From: Syntrophomonadaceae bacterium
GTDB taxonomy: Bacteria; Bacillota; Dethiobacteria; DTU022
Assembly: GCA_003567725.1 (NCBI GenBank)
Contig: PWYU01000016.1
Span: 1 to 46,998 of the forward strand
DNA length: 46,998 nt
Direction: 5' to 3'
The translations under genes were made by a program, and so were the position numbers. The notes beneath the pieces were generated by a model. The model was not told where the DNA came from, did not search any database, and saw only the letters and a program-made list of their open reading frames with translations. This document shows, one piece after another, positions 1 to 9,370 of this stretch. How positions within the stretch are numbered: the first letter of the stretch is position 1; every line of letters starts with the position of its first letter.

Positions 1-2087
1 GCATCGGATTCTTCTTCTTCCTTTTCTTCTGAAGTTTCAAGAAAGGCGCTGCTTTCTTCCTGTTCCACCAGGCCCTGCTCTTTAATAAAATCGGTAACTT
101 TTTTAACTTTATCATCACTGATAAAAGCGCCCTGGACCCGAAAGGGTTTGACCGCTCCAACCGGGTAGAAAAGCATGTCTCCTCTGCCAAGCAGCTTTTC
201 CGCTCCGCTCATGTCTAAAATCGTGCGTGAATCAAATTGGGAAGAAACGGTAAAAGCAATCCGGGAAGTAATATTGGCCTTGATAATCCCGGTCAAAACA
301 TCTACTGAAGGCCTCTGGGTGGCCACAACCAGGTGAATACCCGCTGCTCTGGACATTTGAGCCAGGCGGGCAATAGCGTCTTCCACCTCTCCGGGTGATA
401 CATGCATAAGATCGGCCAGTTCATCTATGATCACTACAATATAGGGCAGGTTTTCCAAATCGCTATCTTTAGCTGCCATCTGATTATATGTATTAATGTC
501 ACGTACTTCCAGGCGGGCAAATAATTCATACCTGCGGCCCATTTCACGAACCATGTTCCTCAAGGCCAGGGAAGCTTTGCGTGGATCCGTTATAACCGGC
601 ATTAACAGGTGCGGGATACCGTTATAGGTACTTAATTCAACAACCTTGGGATCAATCATCATAAAGCGCAACCGTTCAGGATGAGCTTTATAAAGAATAC
701 TGGTAATCAGCGTATTCAAACAGACGCTTTTCCCGGCCCCGGTGGCGCCGGCAATTAAAAGATGAGGCATTTTAGCCAGATCGGCAATTACCGGCACTCC
801 GGTAATATCTTTGCCCAGGCCAATGGTCAGGGGAGAGAAATTATTGATGAAACTGCCTTCTTCGATCACTTCCCGTAAATGGACCAGGGAAATAACAGTG
901 TTTGGAACCTCTATACCCAGGGCTGCTTTTCCGGGAATGGGAGCTTCAATTCTTACCAGGGGCGCAGCCAGGTTTAAAGCCAGATCGTCTGACAGGCCGA
1001 TAATTTTGCTAACCTTAACTCCTGCTTCAGGTTGAACTTCAAACCGGGTCACTGTTGGGCCGGCTTGAACATGCGTTACTTTGGCCTGCACACCAAAGCT
1101 GTGCAAAGTTTGCTCCAATTTACGGGCCCGTTCTCTGCTGTTTTTTAAATGCTGCTCACCGTTTGAGCGGGGCAGTGAAAGCAAATCCGGGATCGGAAAG
1201 ATATAATCTGCGAAGGATTTGCCTTTTGAGACCATTACGGAAGGCAACCCGTTTTGCTGATCATTATTTTTCGGAAGGTCGTTAATCATTAACTGCCTTT
1301 CCTGTTGATAACTCCCTGTGTCCACAGGCACTTCTGTCCTGGCCGTTTCGTTCCAAACCTGCACCGGAAGTTCAGGCTCTTTTCCCAGCTCCTGGTTCGG
1401 CTCAGAATCTGGATTATTCAATTCTGCTGTTTTTTTTCGCTTTTCAGCGGCTTCTTTAAGCCTGTGTTTAGAGTTCACTACTCCCTTTCCGGTAAGCTTA
1501 AAGAAACTGCGGAACAATTTTATAAAACCCTGATAAAGCTTTTCCAGGGCTTTCAGTAAAATATCTAAAAAGCGATTTAAAGAATAATTAATTACCAGCA
1601 GGATAGATATCAAAGCCAGGGCTACAAGTAATATCCGGCTGCCGGTGAATCCGATGGAAAAATAGAAAGCAACGGCAAAAACCGCTCCGATCACTCCACC
1701 ACCTTCTCCCTGCAAGCCTGGCATAAAACTGCCCAAAACCAGGTTATCCGGGGGCAGATAAGGCATGGTGCCGATCATAAACTGCAAATGCATCCATATC
1801 ATGGCCAACACTGCAAATATGCCCAAACCCAGCAGGCGTGTTTTTAAGTTGAATTTTTCCCCGGGGATGATTAAGCGCAGGCCCATAATCCCGATCAGGA
1901 CAGGAACCACTAATGCAGCTTCTCCGGCCAGGGTCTTTAAAACATTATTCATGATCAGCCCCAGGCCGCCGGTTTGATCTGTTTGCACCAGGCCGACATA
2001 ACTAAAAATAGCCAGGGCAATCAAAAGGATCCCTTTGATTTGTCCCTGCATATCTATAGTGGAACGTTTTTTTCTTTTTCTGGCCAT
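1..2087 (-). CDS. ftsK: DNA translocase FtsK/SpoIIIE (partial, runs off the left edge)
   Basis: DNA-pumping ATPase that moves chromosome ends through the division or sporulation septum. The minus-strand frame opens at ATG 2087 and stays open to base 1, about 695 codons. It begins with a basic stretch (ARKRKKKR), followed by several hydrophobic segments (about 2040-1570) that form the membrane domain, then a Pro/Glu-rich linker. The motor has a Walker A motif GATGAGKSVCLNT near 755-717. The last codons seen are Glu/Ser-rich (TSEEKEEEESD), so the C-terminal gamma (KOPS/SRS-reading) winged helix should lie outside the window. Family membership is clear. FtsK and SpoIIIE cannot be told apart without the rest of the gene and the genome context. 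A sigma-A-like promoter lies about 50 bp upstream of the start. Confidence 0.95.
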   Translation of the reverse strand, partial: MARKRKKRSTIDMQGQIKGILLIALAIFSYVGLVQTDQTGGLGLIMNNVLKTLAGEAALVVPVLIGIMGLRLIIPGEKFNLKTRLLGLGIFAVLAMIWMHLQFMIGTMPYLPPDNLVLGSFMPGLQGEGGGVIGAVFAVAFYFSIGFTGSRILLVALALISILLVINYSLNRFLDILLKALEKLYQGFIKLFRSFFKLTGKGVVNSKHRLKEAAEKRKKTAELNNPDSEPNQELGKEPELPVQVWNETARTEVPVDTGSYQQERQLMINDLPKNNDQQNGLPSVMVSKGKSFADYIFPIPDLLSLPRSNGEQHLKNSRERARKLEQTLHSFGVQAKVTHVQAGPTVTRFEVQPEAGVKVSKIIGLSDDLALNLAAPLVRIEAPIPGKAALGIEVPNTVISLVHLREVIEEGSFINNFSPLTIGLGKDITGVPVIADLAKMPHLLIAGATGAGKSVCLNTLITSILYKAHPERLRFMMIDPKVVELSTYNGIPHLLMPVITDPRKASLALRNMVREMGRRYELFARLEVRDINTYNQMAAKDSDLENLPYIVVIIDELADLMHVSPGEVEDAIARLAQMSRAAGIHLVVATQRPSVDVLTGIIKANITSRIAFTVSSQFDSRTILDMSGAEKLLGRGDMLFYPVGAVKPFRVQGAFISDDKVKKVTDFIKEQGLVEQEESSAFLETSEEKEEEESD

Positions 2088-2136
2088 ATAACCTCAACCA
2101 CCCTGTTGTACATTAACACTAAATCAGTTACAGTGC

Positions 2137-2165
2137 ATTATAAAACATCTGTTCGGCAAAGTAAA
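2137..2165 (-). promoter_or_regulatory. Candidate sigma-A promoter of ftsK
   Basis: On the minus strand TTTACT (2165-2160, 4 of 6 to consensus) is followed after 17 bp by a perfect TATAAT (2142-2137). It sits in the 145-bp gap between the diacylglycerol-kinase-like gene and ftsK, with the start codon about 50 bp downstream. This is a sequence match only; the start site is untested. Confidence 0.55.
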
Positions 2166-2232
2166 GCCCTGCCTGGATATATTTAGCAATAGCATCTCCC
2201 CGGCAACCAGCGAGCTGATGATCAAACTAAAA

Positions 2233-3126
2233 CTACACCGGTTCGCCTGCACCGGTCAAAACAGTCATACCCAGCGGTTGGATAGTAAAATGCATTTTAT
2301 CGCCAAAAAATATTTCTCCTTCCATGTGCAAATATCTCGGTTCACTAAGAGAAATAGTTATTTCTGATGCCCGGTACATCTGCGCCTGCTTAACATTTTT
2401 CAGTTTGCCGGAAAACACTTTTGGAAAATGATAAGCCAGGGCCAAACGGGGTAAGCTGTCATCAAAAACACAGATGTCAAAAAGGCCGTCATCCTGGATG
2501 GCATCGGGGACAATTTTCATTCCCCCTCCATAGGCCTGCCCAATTCCTACCGCAATCAAAAGGGGTTTAGTTTTTTGGGGGCCATTTCCTAAGTCTATCA
2601 CGGCCTCAACTGAGCGATATGAAAATAGTTTTTCTAAAAAAGCATAAGTATAGGCGGATGGGCCTTTCATAAATTTTATGCCCTTATTAACCCGGTTAGC
2701 TATCTCGGCATCAAAGCCGATCCCAACAGAATTGATAAAATAGCGATCCATCACTTTGCCCAGATCTATCGACCTTGTTTTTCCCTTCAAGAGTACCTGG
2801 CAGGCAGTTTCAATATCAGAAGGCATGCTCACAGCTGTTGCAAAATCATTGCCTTTCCCACCATGAACCGTTGCCAGGATAGCCCCTGTGCCGACAATAC
2901 CGTTTAAAACTTCATTTACCGTTCCATCTCCTCCAACAGCAACAATACATTTAAAACCTTCCCTGGCTGCTTTTTCAGCCGCTTCAATCCCGTCTTTACG
3001 CCCTTTAGTCCAATATATATCAAATTCTATACCGTGTTCTTTAAAAATCCTTTCAATAACCGGCACTAATGAATCAGCTTTTCCTCCTCCAGCTATAGGG
3101 TTCACTATGAATTTGTAGTTGTTCAC
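2233..3126 (-). CDS. Diacylglycerol kinase / lipid kinase family protein (YegS/DgkB-like)
   Basis: A 297-aa cytosolic lipid kinase of the DAGK catalytic family, which phosphorylates diacylglycerol or related lipids with ATP and so recycles them into phospholipid synthesis. Visible motifs are the N-terminal nucleotide-binding NPIAGGGKA (about residues 9-17), VGGDGTVNEVLNG (about 84-96) and GGKGNDFA (about 109-116). Length is normal for the family. The start is GTG at 3126, preceded by a purine-rich AAGGAAGCAG; no better start is seen. It lies between the FBP aldolase/phosphatase and ftsK, all on one strand, but a hairpin and a 121-bp gap upstream suggest a separate transcript. Substrate specificity (diacylglycerol, undecaprenol or sphingoid base) cannot be read from the sequence. 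Confidence 0.88.
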   Translation of the reverse strand: MNNYKFIVNPIAGGGKADSLVPVIERIFKEHGIEFDIYWTKGRKDGIEAAEKAAREGFKCIVAVGGDGTVNEVLNGIVGTGAILATVHGGKGNDFATAVSMPSDIETACQVLLKGKTRSIDLGKVMDRYFINSVGIGFDAEIANRVNKGIKFMKGPSAYTYAFLEKLFSYRSVEAVIDLGNGPQKTKPLLIAVGIGQAYGGGMKIVPDAIQDDGLFDICVFDDSLPRLALAYHFPKVFSGKLKNVKQAQMYRASEITISLSEPRYLHMEGEIFFGDKMHFTIQPLGMTVLTGAGEPV

Positions 3127-3190
3127 CTGCTTCCTTCCTTCTTTCCATTTTATTAAATTTTAACCTGTTTTAAAGAGGTTTTTTACCCAA

Positions 3191-3217
3191 CTGGGCTGCC
3201 CGGTCAAGGCAGCCCAG
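3191..3217 (-). terminator. Terminator-like hairpin after the FBP aldolase/phosphatase gene
   Basis: A perfect 10-bp stem (CTGGGCTGCC / GGCAGCCCAG) with a 7-nt loop lies 30 bp past the stop codon of the gene ending at 3248. The sequence after it is TTGGGT, not a T-run, so it is either a weak terminator or an mRNA-stabilising stem. Confidence 0.5.
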
Positions 3218-3247
3218 CGCGATATAAAATGGTTTATCATATTTTTA

Positions 3248-4342
3248 TTAACAGGAAAACTTGTTTTCCAGTTTTTTCATCGTTTCTACAATACCTCCGT
3301 ATTCTAGCTCGGAATAATGAAGCATGGCCGGTCCGGAAAAACCTTGTTCTCTCATATCGAAAGCTTTTCTGGATACTTTATCTCTGATATAGTCCCAGTA
3401 AGGATGATCAAAACAGTCTACTGGTTCTGTTAATTTGCCGTTATGGACACAAAATCCGATGGCACTTACTACAGGAGGGCCATCAAAATATGAAATAGTA
3501 CAGCCCATCCTGGCTGGCATGAGCGGCCCCGTATGGCTGCCGCGCATAAAACCGGCCACATAATGACCAATGCTATAAGGAGATAGGATCTCACCGGTGG
3601 CTGGAAAATCTCCCTGACAGCGTATCAGCATAACCGGATCATCTTTGCCGGTATAAGTACCGGCGATATTGTGCAGGCGGGTAGTGCTGGCCGCGGTGGC
3701 CTGTTCACCAGTTGCCCGGGAATAAATAGCAGAAACAACAAAGCGTTCATTATCCCGCAGTAATGCTGCAATATCATAAGTATCTTCAGGCGTAAACAGC
3801 TCTATAACCCGATCTTCTGCGGTATGTTCTACATCAAGGATAACAAACTTAAAGCCCTGGCTGATTTTCGGGGAAAGAATCAGCCCCGAACAGTGCATAG
3901 GATCGGCAAAGCTTAAGTATAGAGGTAAATTATAAGCCCCGGGATCAGTTTTATCAGCTGTAAACAACAAGAAAGGTTCCGCCTTACGTTCCTCAAATTC
4001 CATCTCTGCCACAGCGGGTCCCAGGCCTTTAACATTACCGGAAAACGCATCGGACAACAGATCCTGTCCGGCTCCGTATAGCCCCTGTTCCTTAGCTTTT
4101 TCAGTCCCGCAAATAAAAGCATCCCAGGCCAGTTGATGTAGTTCAGTGCAGCCTTCGCCATGGGTGTGGCAAAAAAGTAGCGCCACATCATCTCCCGTAT
4201 TGCCTACATAATAATCTGTAATCAGCTTCCCCATTTCTCTCTCTATACAATCCTTTACCGATTCAATCAGGGCCTGGCTCGGCTTAATATGGCCGGCAAT
4301 ACTGCCGATATCTGCTTTAATCACACTTAAAGTTGCTTTCAT
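3248..4342 (-). CDS. fbp: Fructose-1,6-bisphosphate aldolase/phosphatase (archaeal-type, class V FBPase)
   Basis: Bifunctional gluconeogenic enzyme. It condenses glyceraldehyde-3-phosphate with DHAP to fructose-1,6-bisphosphate and then dephosphorylates it to fructose-6-phosphate. The 364-aa length fits the family. Residues matching the studied archaeal enzyme are visible: Asp11 and His18 in the N-terminal metal site (KADIGS..GH), Tyr230 and Lys233 in GTYTGKDDP (Schiff-base lysine) and Tyr348 in ELEYGG. The start is ATG 4342 because GGGAGGG lies 7 nt upstream; an in-frame codon at 4372 has no such site. The gene is followed by a hairpin and preceded by the RNase J terminator, so it is probably transcribed alone. 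The family is typical of archaea and deep-branching or autotrophic anaerobes. A classical FBPase and aldolase may still exist elsewhere in the genome. Confidence 0.93.
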   Translation of the reverse strand: MKATLSVIKADIGSIAGHIKPSQALIESVKDCIEREMGKLITDYYVGNTGDDVALLFCHTHGEGCTELHQLAWDAFICGTEKAKEQGLYGAGQDLLSDAFSGNVKGLGPAVAEMEFEERKAEPFLLFTADKTDPGAYNLPLYLSFADPMHCSGLILSPKISQGFKFVILDVEHTAEDRVIELFTPEDTYDIAALLRDNERFVVSAIYSRATGEQATAASTTRLHNIAGTYTGKDDPVMLIRCQGDFPATGEILSPYSIGHYVAGFMRGSHTGPLMPARMGCTISYFDGPPVVSAIGFCVHNGKLTEPVDCFDHPYWDYIRDKVSRKAFDMREQGFSGPAMLHYSELEYGGIVETMKKLENKFSC

Positions 4343-4473
4343 TTCCGCACCCTCCCTATTAATAAAAACCATTAAATTTTGATTCGGGACATGATCTTTT
4401 GTATGCTTATATTTCCTGATAGTTTCCCTGGTTATTTATTTTCTACTTCTTCTGAGATAATCCTTCATCTTTA

Positions 4474-4506
4474 TAAAAAAACGGGAAGCACATCATCTGC
4501 TTCCCG
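4474..4506 (-). terminator. Rho-independent terminator of RNase J
   Basis: Minus-strand stem CGGGAAGCA / TGCTTCCCG (9 bp, perfect) with a 7-nt loop, followed by seven T residues, 27 bp past the rnj stop codon. A textbook intrinsic terminator. Confidence 0.92.
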
Positions 4507-4532
4507 CCTTTATCACCACTAATGCCTGTTAT

Positions 4533-6230
4533 TTATTTTGTTTTACCGTTACCAGTGACTTCCATAATAATTGGTAAGATCATCGGTTTACGGCCGGTCT
4601 GATTATAGAAATAATTGGCTGCTGAGTCTCTAATTCTCGATTTAATTTTATTTCGTTCTAGTATTTTCTGCCGGCCAATTCTTTCTATCGTTTTATTAAC
4701 TTCCTTTTTAGCTCCTTCCAGCATATCTTCCGACTCTCGCACATAAACAAAACCGCGGGTTATAATTTCCGGCCCGGATAAGATCTTTTGATTATTCGAG
4801 TTCATGGCCAGAATTATAATCACAATACCATCTTCGGAAAGCATTTGCCGATCGCGAATTACCACTTCGCCCACATCTCCAACTCCAAAACCGTCAACTA
4901 AAACCCTTCCTGCAGATACTGTACCGGTCATCCGGCCCCAGTTTGAAGAGAATTCCATCACGTTACCAGGTTTGGCTAAAAAAACATTTTCTTCCGGGAT
5001 GCCAAGCTTCCTGGCAATTTTCGAACACTGAGCTTGCTGGCGGTATTCCCCGTGTACGGGGATGACATATTTAGGCGATAGCAAATTGAGCATCATTTTA
5101 ATTTCCTCTTCACTGCCATGGCCGGAAACATGAACACCGGAAATCGGTTTGTAAATTACTTCTGCTTTGAGCTGGAAAAGATTATTAACCGTTCTGGACA
5201 CCAGTTTTTCATTACCCGGAATTGGATTGGCGGCGATAATCACCGTATCACCGGGTTGAATATGAACCTGGCGATGCTCTGATTGAGAAATCCTGGTCAG
5301 GGCTGACATCGGTTCACCCTGGCTGCCGGTAGTGATCAGGGCTACCTTTTCAAATGGATAATCCCTGACTTGATCAGCATCGATAAGCATCCCTTCAGGA
5401 ATTTTTAAATAACCTAACTCAGTCGATATATTGACCGAGTTAACAATACTGCGGCCCACAACACATACTTTACGGTCATATCGCACTGCTGCATCAATTA
5501 CCTGTTGTATACGGTGAATATTGGACGCAAAGGTAGCCAGGATAATTCTGCTTCGGGAAAGGCGAAATATCTCATTAATACTATCGCCTACTTCTTTTTC
5601 AGAAAGAGTGTATCCAGGCCGATCCGCATTGGTAGAGTCGATTAAAGCAGCGATAACCCCTTTTTGGCCTAATTCCGCCAGTTTATGGTATTCGGTAATT
5701 TTTCCATCTACCGGGGTTTGATCAAACTTAAAATCACTGGTATAAACCACTGTTCCCACCGGAGTTTCAATTGCAACTCCTACAGAGTCAGGAATACTGT
5801 GGTTGGTTCTAAAAAAGCTTAGCTTGAAATTCTCAGAAAGTACCAGGTCTTGATCAGGACAAATCTCATTCATTTCAATGTTATTAACCGGATTTTCCAT
5901 AAATTTAGCCTCAAGCAGGCCCAGGGTTAAACGAGTCCCGTAAATAGGAGCCCTTAACTCCTCAATAATATATGGTATTGCGCCAATGTGATCTTCATGG
6001 CCGTGGGTCAAGATGATCCCTTTTAGATCAAGATTCTGCTCCAAAAGGTAGGAAGTGTCAGGTATCACTATATCGACCCCAAGCATTGCTTCATCCGGAA
6101 ATTTTAAACCGGCATCCATCAGGATGCATTCCTTGCCGTACTGTAGGAGAAACATATTTTTTCCTATTTCACCTACCCCGCCCAGGGGTATCAATTGCAA
6201 ATTTTTAGATTTTTTATTATTTTTTGCCAA
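4533..6230 (-). CDS. rnj: Ribonuclease J
   Basis: Metallo-beta-lactamase-fold RNase with 5'-3' exonuclease and endonuclease activity, central to mRNA decay and rRNA maturation in Bacillota. The protein is 565 aa, close to the usual 555. The zinc-binding motif HGHEDHIG is at residues 76-83, a second histidine region (HSIPDSVG) follows, and HVSGHGSEEE marks the beta-CASP domain. PVHGEYRQ comes later, then the C-terminal domain. The start is TTG 6230, chosen because GGAGG lies 7 nt upstream. The first ten residues are Lys/Asn-rich (MAKNNKKSKN). It lies downstream of dut with a 31-bp gap, so the two may be co-transcribed, and a strong terminator follows. Only one paralogue (J1 or J2 undetermined) is in the window. 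Confidence 0.96.
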   Translation of the reverse strand: MAKNNKKSKNLQLIPLGGVGEIGKNMFLLQYGKECILMDAGLKFPDEAMLGVDIVIPDTSYLLEQNLDLKGIILTHGHEDHIGAIPYIIEELRAPIYGTRLTLGLLEAKFMENPVNNIEMNEICPDQDLVLSENFKLSFFRTNHSIPDSVGVAIETPVGTVVYTSDFKFDQTPVDGKITEYHKLAELGQKGVIAALIDSTNADRPGYTLSEKEVGDSINEIFRLSRSRIILATFASNIHRIQQVIDAAVRYDRKVCVVGRSIVNSVNISTELGYLKIPEGMLIDADQVRDYPFEKVALITTGSQGEPMSALTRISQSEHRQVHIQPGDTVIIAANPIPGNEKLVSRTVNNLFQLKAEVIYKPISGVHVSGHGSEEEIKMMLNLLSPKYVIPVHGEYRQQAQCSKIARKLGIPEENVFLAKPGNVMEFSSNWGRMTGTVSAGRVLVDGFGVGDVGEVVIRDRQMLSEDGIVIIILAMNSNNQKILSGPEIITRGFVYVRESEDMLEGAKKEVNKTIERIGRQKILERNKIKSRIRDSAANYFYNQTGRKPMILPIIMEVTGNGKTK

Positions 6231-6261
6231 AATTAACCTCCAAACTCTTATTCAAACTAAA

Positions 6262-6720
6262 TTAAGCTTTTCCGGTGTGACCAAATCCTCCATTGTTTCT
6301 GGGGCTGGCCGGCAGTTCAGAAACCACTTCAATTTCAGCTCTAAATACCGGACACAAAACCATTTGGGCAATCCGTTCTCCCCGCTTAATGGTAAATGGA
6401 TCAGGGCCAAGGTTGATCATGATAATCTTGATCTCACCACGATAATCAGAGTCAATGGTGCCAGGAGAGTTTAGGATACCAAGGCCATGTTTTGCGGCCA
6501 GCCCGCTGCGGGGCCTGATTTGAAGTTCATAACCGGAAGGCACTGCCGCCATAAGCCCTGAAGGGATCAGGATAATCTCGCCCGGCCTGATTTCTTGAGG
6601 TTTATCTACAGCAGCATGAAGATCCAGACCTGAAGCTCCATCTGTCATATAGCAAGGCATAGGTAAATCCTCTGCATGATCAGCCCGTTTAAGGGGCAGA
6701 GTAACTGTTTTTTGATGCAA
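6262..6720 (-). CDS. dut: dUTP diphosphatase (trimeric dUTPase)
   Basis: Hydrolyses dUTP to dUMP and pyrophosphate, keeping uracil out of DNA and feeding thymidylate synthesis. The protein is 152 aa. All five trimeric dUTPase motifs can be followed: GASGLDLHA (about 28-36), RPRSGLA (about 69-75), GTIDSDYRGEI (about 87-97), RIAQMVL (about 115-121) and the C-terminal P-loop-like NNGGFGHTG. The start is TTG 6720 with GGGAG 10 nt upstream. It is separated from pnp by a strong terminator and lies immediately ahead of rnj on the same strand. Confidence 0.95.
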   Translation of the reverse strand: MHQKTVTLPLKRADHAEDLPMPCYMTDGASGLDLHAAVDKPQEIRPGEIILIPSGLMAAVPSGYELQIRPRSGLAAKHGLGILNSPGTIDSDYRGEIKIIMINLGPDPFTIKRGERIAQMVLCPVFRAEIEVVSELPASPRNNGGFGHTGKA

Positions 6721-6794
6721 TGCTTTCTTTCTCCCTTTCCGTTTTCTCTTTGACCGGTAATGCGCTATTTGCTATCACCATGATTACTTCTGGA

Positions 6795-6827
6795 ATTAAA
6801 ACACCCTAGCAGCTAGGGTGTTTTAAT
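6795..6827 (-). terminator. Intrinsic terminator of pnp
   Basis: A near-perfect 33-bp palindrome (ATTAAAACACCCTAGC, a single central base, then its complement) starts 9 bp past the pnp stop codon. The minus-strand arm ends in GTGTTTTAATT. Because the arms are symmetric it could terminate in either direction. Confidence 0.88.
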
Positions 6828-6835
6828 CCATGATG

Positions 6836-9004
6836 CTATCTTCGGTTAGATCTTGGCTTGCCTCCCCCGCCATCACGCGGCGGCTTCCCACCGCCCCGGG
6901 GAGGTTTCCCTTCTCCACTAATGCCGGGGGGTTTTTGCAACAAAGCTTTCCTCGATAGATCAATTCTACCCCTGTCATCAATATCAAGCACTTTAACTTC
7001 AATTTCATCTCCCAGGTTGACCACGTCTTCTGTTTTATCAACCCTGTGGTGGTCAAGGTGCGAGATATGCAAAAGGCCTTCTTTTCCAGGTAAGATTTCC
7101 ACGAAAGCGCCGTATCGCTCTATCCGGGTAACTTTACCAGTGTAAATTTCACCCGGTTCTACTTCTTTAACCAGGGTCTCGATGATCTCTTTTGCTTTTT
7201 CGCCGCCTTCGGGGTCAACTGCAGCAATAAAAACCCTTCCGTCAGGTTCTATGTTAATATCAACCCCGGTTTCGTTAATAATTTTGTTAATCATCCTTCC
7301 ACCGGGACCGATTACATCCCGTATCTTATCCACCGGAATTTGAAGCTTGATCATCCGCGGTGCATTTGGTGATAATTCCGGGCGGGGTTCGCCAATCACT
7401 TCATTCATTTTGCCAAGAATAAATTTATAGCCAACATCGGCCTGCTCTAAAGCTTTTTCCAAAATTTCTCTGGAAAGCCCTTTTATTTTAATATCCATCT
7501 GTAAGGCGGTTATCCCTTTTTCAGTGCCTGCTACTTTAAAGTCCATGTCGCCAAGGAAATCTTCCACTCCCTGGATATCAGACAAAATGACCACATTGTC
7601 ATCTTCTTTTATTAAGCCCATGGCAATGCCTCCTACCGGTCTTTTAACGGGAACGCCGGTATCCATCATGGCCAAAGAAGAAGAACACACACTGCCCATA
7701 GAAGTTGAACCGTTGGATTCAAGCACTTCAGAAACCAACCGCACGGTATAAGGAAACTCGTCTTCGGAAGGAATTACAGGATCCAGGGCCCTTTCAGCCA
7801 GGGCTCCATGGCCTATTTCCCTGCGTCCCGGGCCACGCATAAAGCCAACCTCTCCCACGCTGTAAGGCGGGAAGTTGTAGTGGTGCATGAACCGCTTGGA
7901 TTCTTCTAACCCCAGGCCATCTATAATCTGAACGTCCCTCAAGGCCGATAAGGTGCATATGCTTAAAACCTGGGTTTGACCACGGGTAAAAATAGCGGAA
8001 CCATGGGTACGCGGCAGAGCCGATATTTCACAGCTAATGGGCCTGATTTCTTCAGGTTTCCGGCCATCGGCTCGAAGCTTCTGATTTATAACCAGGCTGC
8101 GCAAAGTTTTCTTTAAGACATTTTCAAATATCTTTGCCAGTTCTGGTTGGTTTTCCGGGTATTCTTCTATAAATCTTTCCATAATATCTTTTTTAAAAGC
8201 GGCAAGCCTTTCTTCGCGCTCCTGCTTATCTTTAATCTGCAAAGCAGCGCTAATTCCGCTTTCTATAATCGGGTCCACTTCAGCTACAAGATCCGGCGGC
8301 AGTTCCATTTCCACAACTGCGATTTTTTCTGTACCGCAATCATTAACCATTTGTTCTTCAATGGCTACAATTTCTTTAATCGCCTCATGACCGGCTTCAA
8401 TACAACTTAAAACCTCTTCTTTGCTGATTTCATGTGACCCTGCTTCTACCATCATAACCGCATCTTTTGTTCCGGCCAGCATCAAATGTAAATCACTTTC
8501 CTGCAGCTGCGCCTGGGTGGGATTAACCACTGGTTGTCCGTCTATCAGGCCAACTATCACCGCTGCCACCGGGCCTTCGAAGGGAATTTTCGACATTGAC
8601 AGGGCTGCAGAAGCTCCGGTAATGGAGAGCGGTTCCGGCGGGCAGTCCTGATCCATCGATAAAACAGTGCTTACGATATGAACTGAATTGCGAAAACCTT
8701 TTGGAAAAAGCGGCCGAAGGGACCGGTCTGTAAGGCGGCAACCCAGGATCGCCCTCTCTGTCGGGCGTCCTTCTCTTTTAATAAAGCCGCCAGGAATTCT
8801 ACCCACAGCGTAAAGTCTTTCTTCGTAATCAACAGTTAAAGGGAAAAAATCTATACCTTCACGGGGTTCATCTGATACAGTTGCCGTAACCAAAACCACT
8901 GTATCGCCATAACGGACCAATACGGCACCGCTGGCCTGCTTGGCCAACCTGCCTGTTTCCATGGTCAAGGTTCTTCCCTGTAATTCCACGGCGTATGATT
9001 GCAT
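6836..9004 (-). CDS. pnp: Polyribonucleotide nucleotidyltransferase (PNPase)
   Basis: Phosphorolytic 3'-5' exoribonuclease, trimeric, acting in mRNA turnover. The 722-aa protein has the expected order: first RNase PH-like domain (about 10-230), helical linker, second RNase PH-like domain (about 310-545, with [14 protein letters not shown]), KH domain with VIGPGGRMI (about 563-571) and S1 domain ([16 protein letters not shown], about 620-690). The C-terminus is a short Gly/Arg/Pro/Lys-rich tail with repeated KPPRGGG and GGGGKPR units, probably a disordered RNA-binding extension. Start ATG 9004. It follows rpsO in the classic rpsO-pnp arrangement, separated by a GC-rich hairpin. Confidence 0.97.
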   Translation of the reverse strand: MQSYAVELQGRTLTMETGRLAKQASGAVLVRYGDTVVLVTATVSDEPREGIDFFPLTVDYEERLYAVGRIPGGFIKREGRPTERAILGCRLTDRSLRPLFPKGFRNSVHIVSTVLSMDQDCPPEPLSITGASAALSMSKIPFEGPVAAVIVGLIDGQPVVNPTQAQLQESDLHLMLAGTKDAVMMVEAGSHEISKEEVLSCIEAGHEAIKEIVAIEEQMVNDCGTEKIAVVEMELPPDLVAEVDPIIESGISAALQIKDKQEREERLAAFKKDIMERFIEEYPENQPELAKIFENVLKKTLRSLVINQKLRADGRKPEEIRPISCEISALPRTHGSAIFTRGQTQVLSICTLSALRDVQIIDGLGLEESKRFMHHYNFPPYSVGEVGFMRGPGRREIGHGALAERALDPVIPSEDEFPYTVRLVSEVLESNGSTSMGSVCSSSLAMMDTGVPVKRPVGGIAMGLIKEDDNVVILSDIQGVEDFLGDMDFKVAGTEKGITALQMDIKIKGLSREILEKALEQADVGYKFILGKMNEVIGEPRPELSPNAPRMIKLQIPVDKIRDVIGPGGRMINKIINETGVDINIEPDGRVFIAAVDPEGGEKAKEIIETLVKEVEPGEIYTGKVTRIERYGAFVEILPGKEGLLHISHLDHHRVDKTEDVVNLGDEIEVKVLDIDDRGRIDLSRKALLQKPPGISGEGKPPRGGGKPPRDGGGGKPRSNRR

Positions 9005-9041
9005 ATACTGATACTCCTCTCAACTACTTAAGTTTTTCAAT

Positions 9042-9066
9042 AAAAACACGGGGACAAGCCCCCGTG
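9042..9066 (-). terminator. Hairpin between rpsO and pnp (terminator/attenuator)
   Basis: Minus strand CACGGGG-GCTTGT-CCCCGTG followed by TTTTTATT, starting 12 bp past the rpsO stop codon. It has the form of an intrinsic terminator, but pnp begins about 40 bp further on with no convincing separate promoter. Partial readthrough or RNase processing, as in other rpsO-pnp pairs, is likely. Confidence 0.78.
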
Positions 9067-9078
9067 AGTAACATGCCG

Positions 9079-9345
9079 CTATTTCCTTAAATTCAGCCCT
9101 TTGATAAGATCCTGATAACGTTCAGGTGCGCAATCACGTAAATAGTTAAGCAATCCTCTTCTTCGCCCTACCATCTTTAACAGGCCGCGCTGGGAATGGT
9201 AATCTTTTTTATGGGTTTTCAGGTGCTTTGTGAGATAATTGATCCTCTCTGTCAGTAAAGCAATCTGTACTTCCGGTGAACCGGTATCCCCTTCATGCCT
9301 TTTGTACTGTTCAATAATTGCCTGTTTTTTTTCCTGCTCAAGCAT
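9079..9345 (-). CDS. rpsO: 30S ribosomal protein S15
   Basis: 88-aa primary 16S rRNA-binding protein of the small-subunit platform. The sequence is a full-length match to the family, with the conserved [19 protein letters not shown] (about 17-35), [15 protein letters not shown] (about 41-55) and a basic [13 protein letters not shown]. Start ATG 9345 with GGAGG 8 nt upstream. It is preceded by a structured leader and followed by a terminator-like hairpin ahead of pnp. Confidence 0.98.
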   Translation of the reverse strand: MLEQEKKQAIIEQYKRHEGDTGSPEVQIALLTERINYLTKHLKTHKKDYHSQRGLLKMVGRRRGLLNYLRDCAPERYQDLIKGLNLRK

Positions 9346-9370
9346 AACAATATCCTCCCTTTTATTAATC

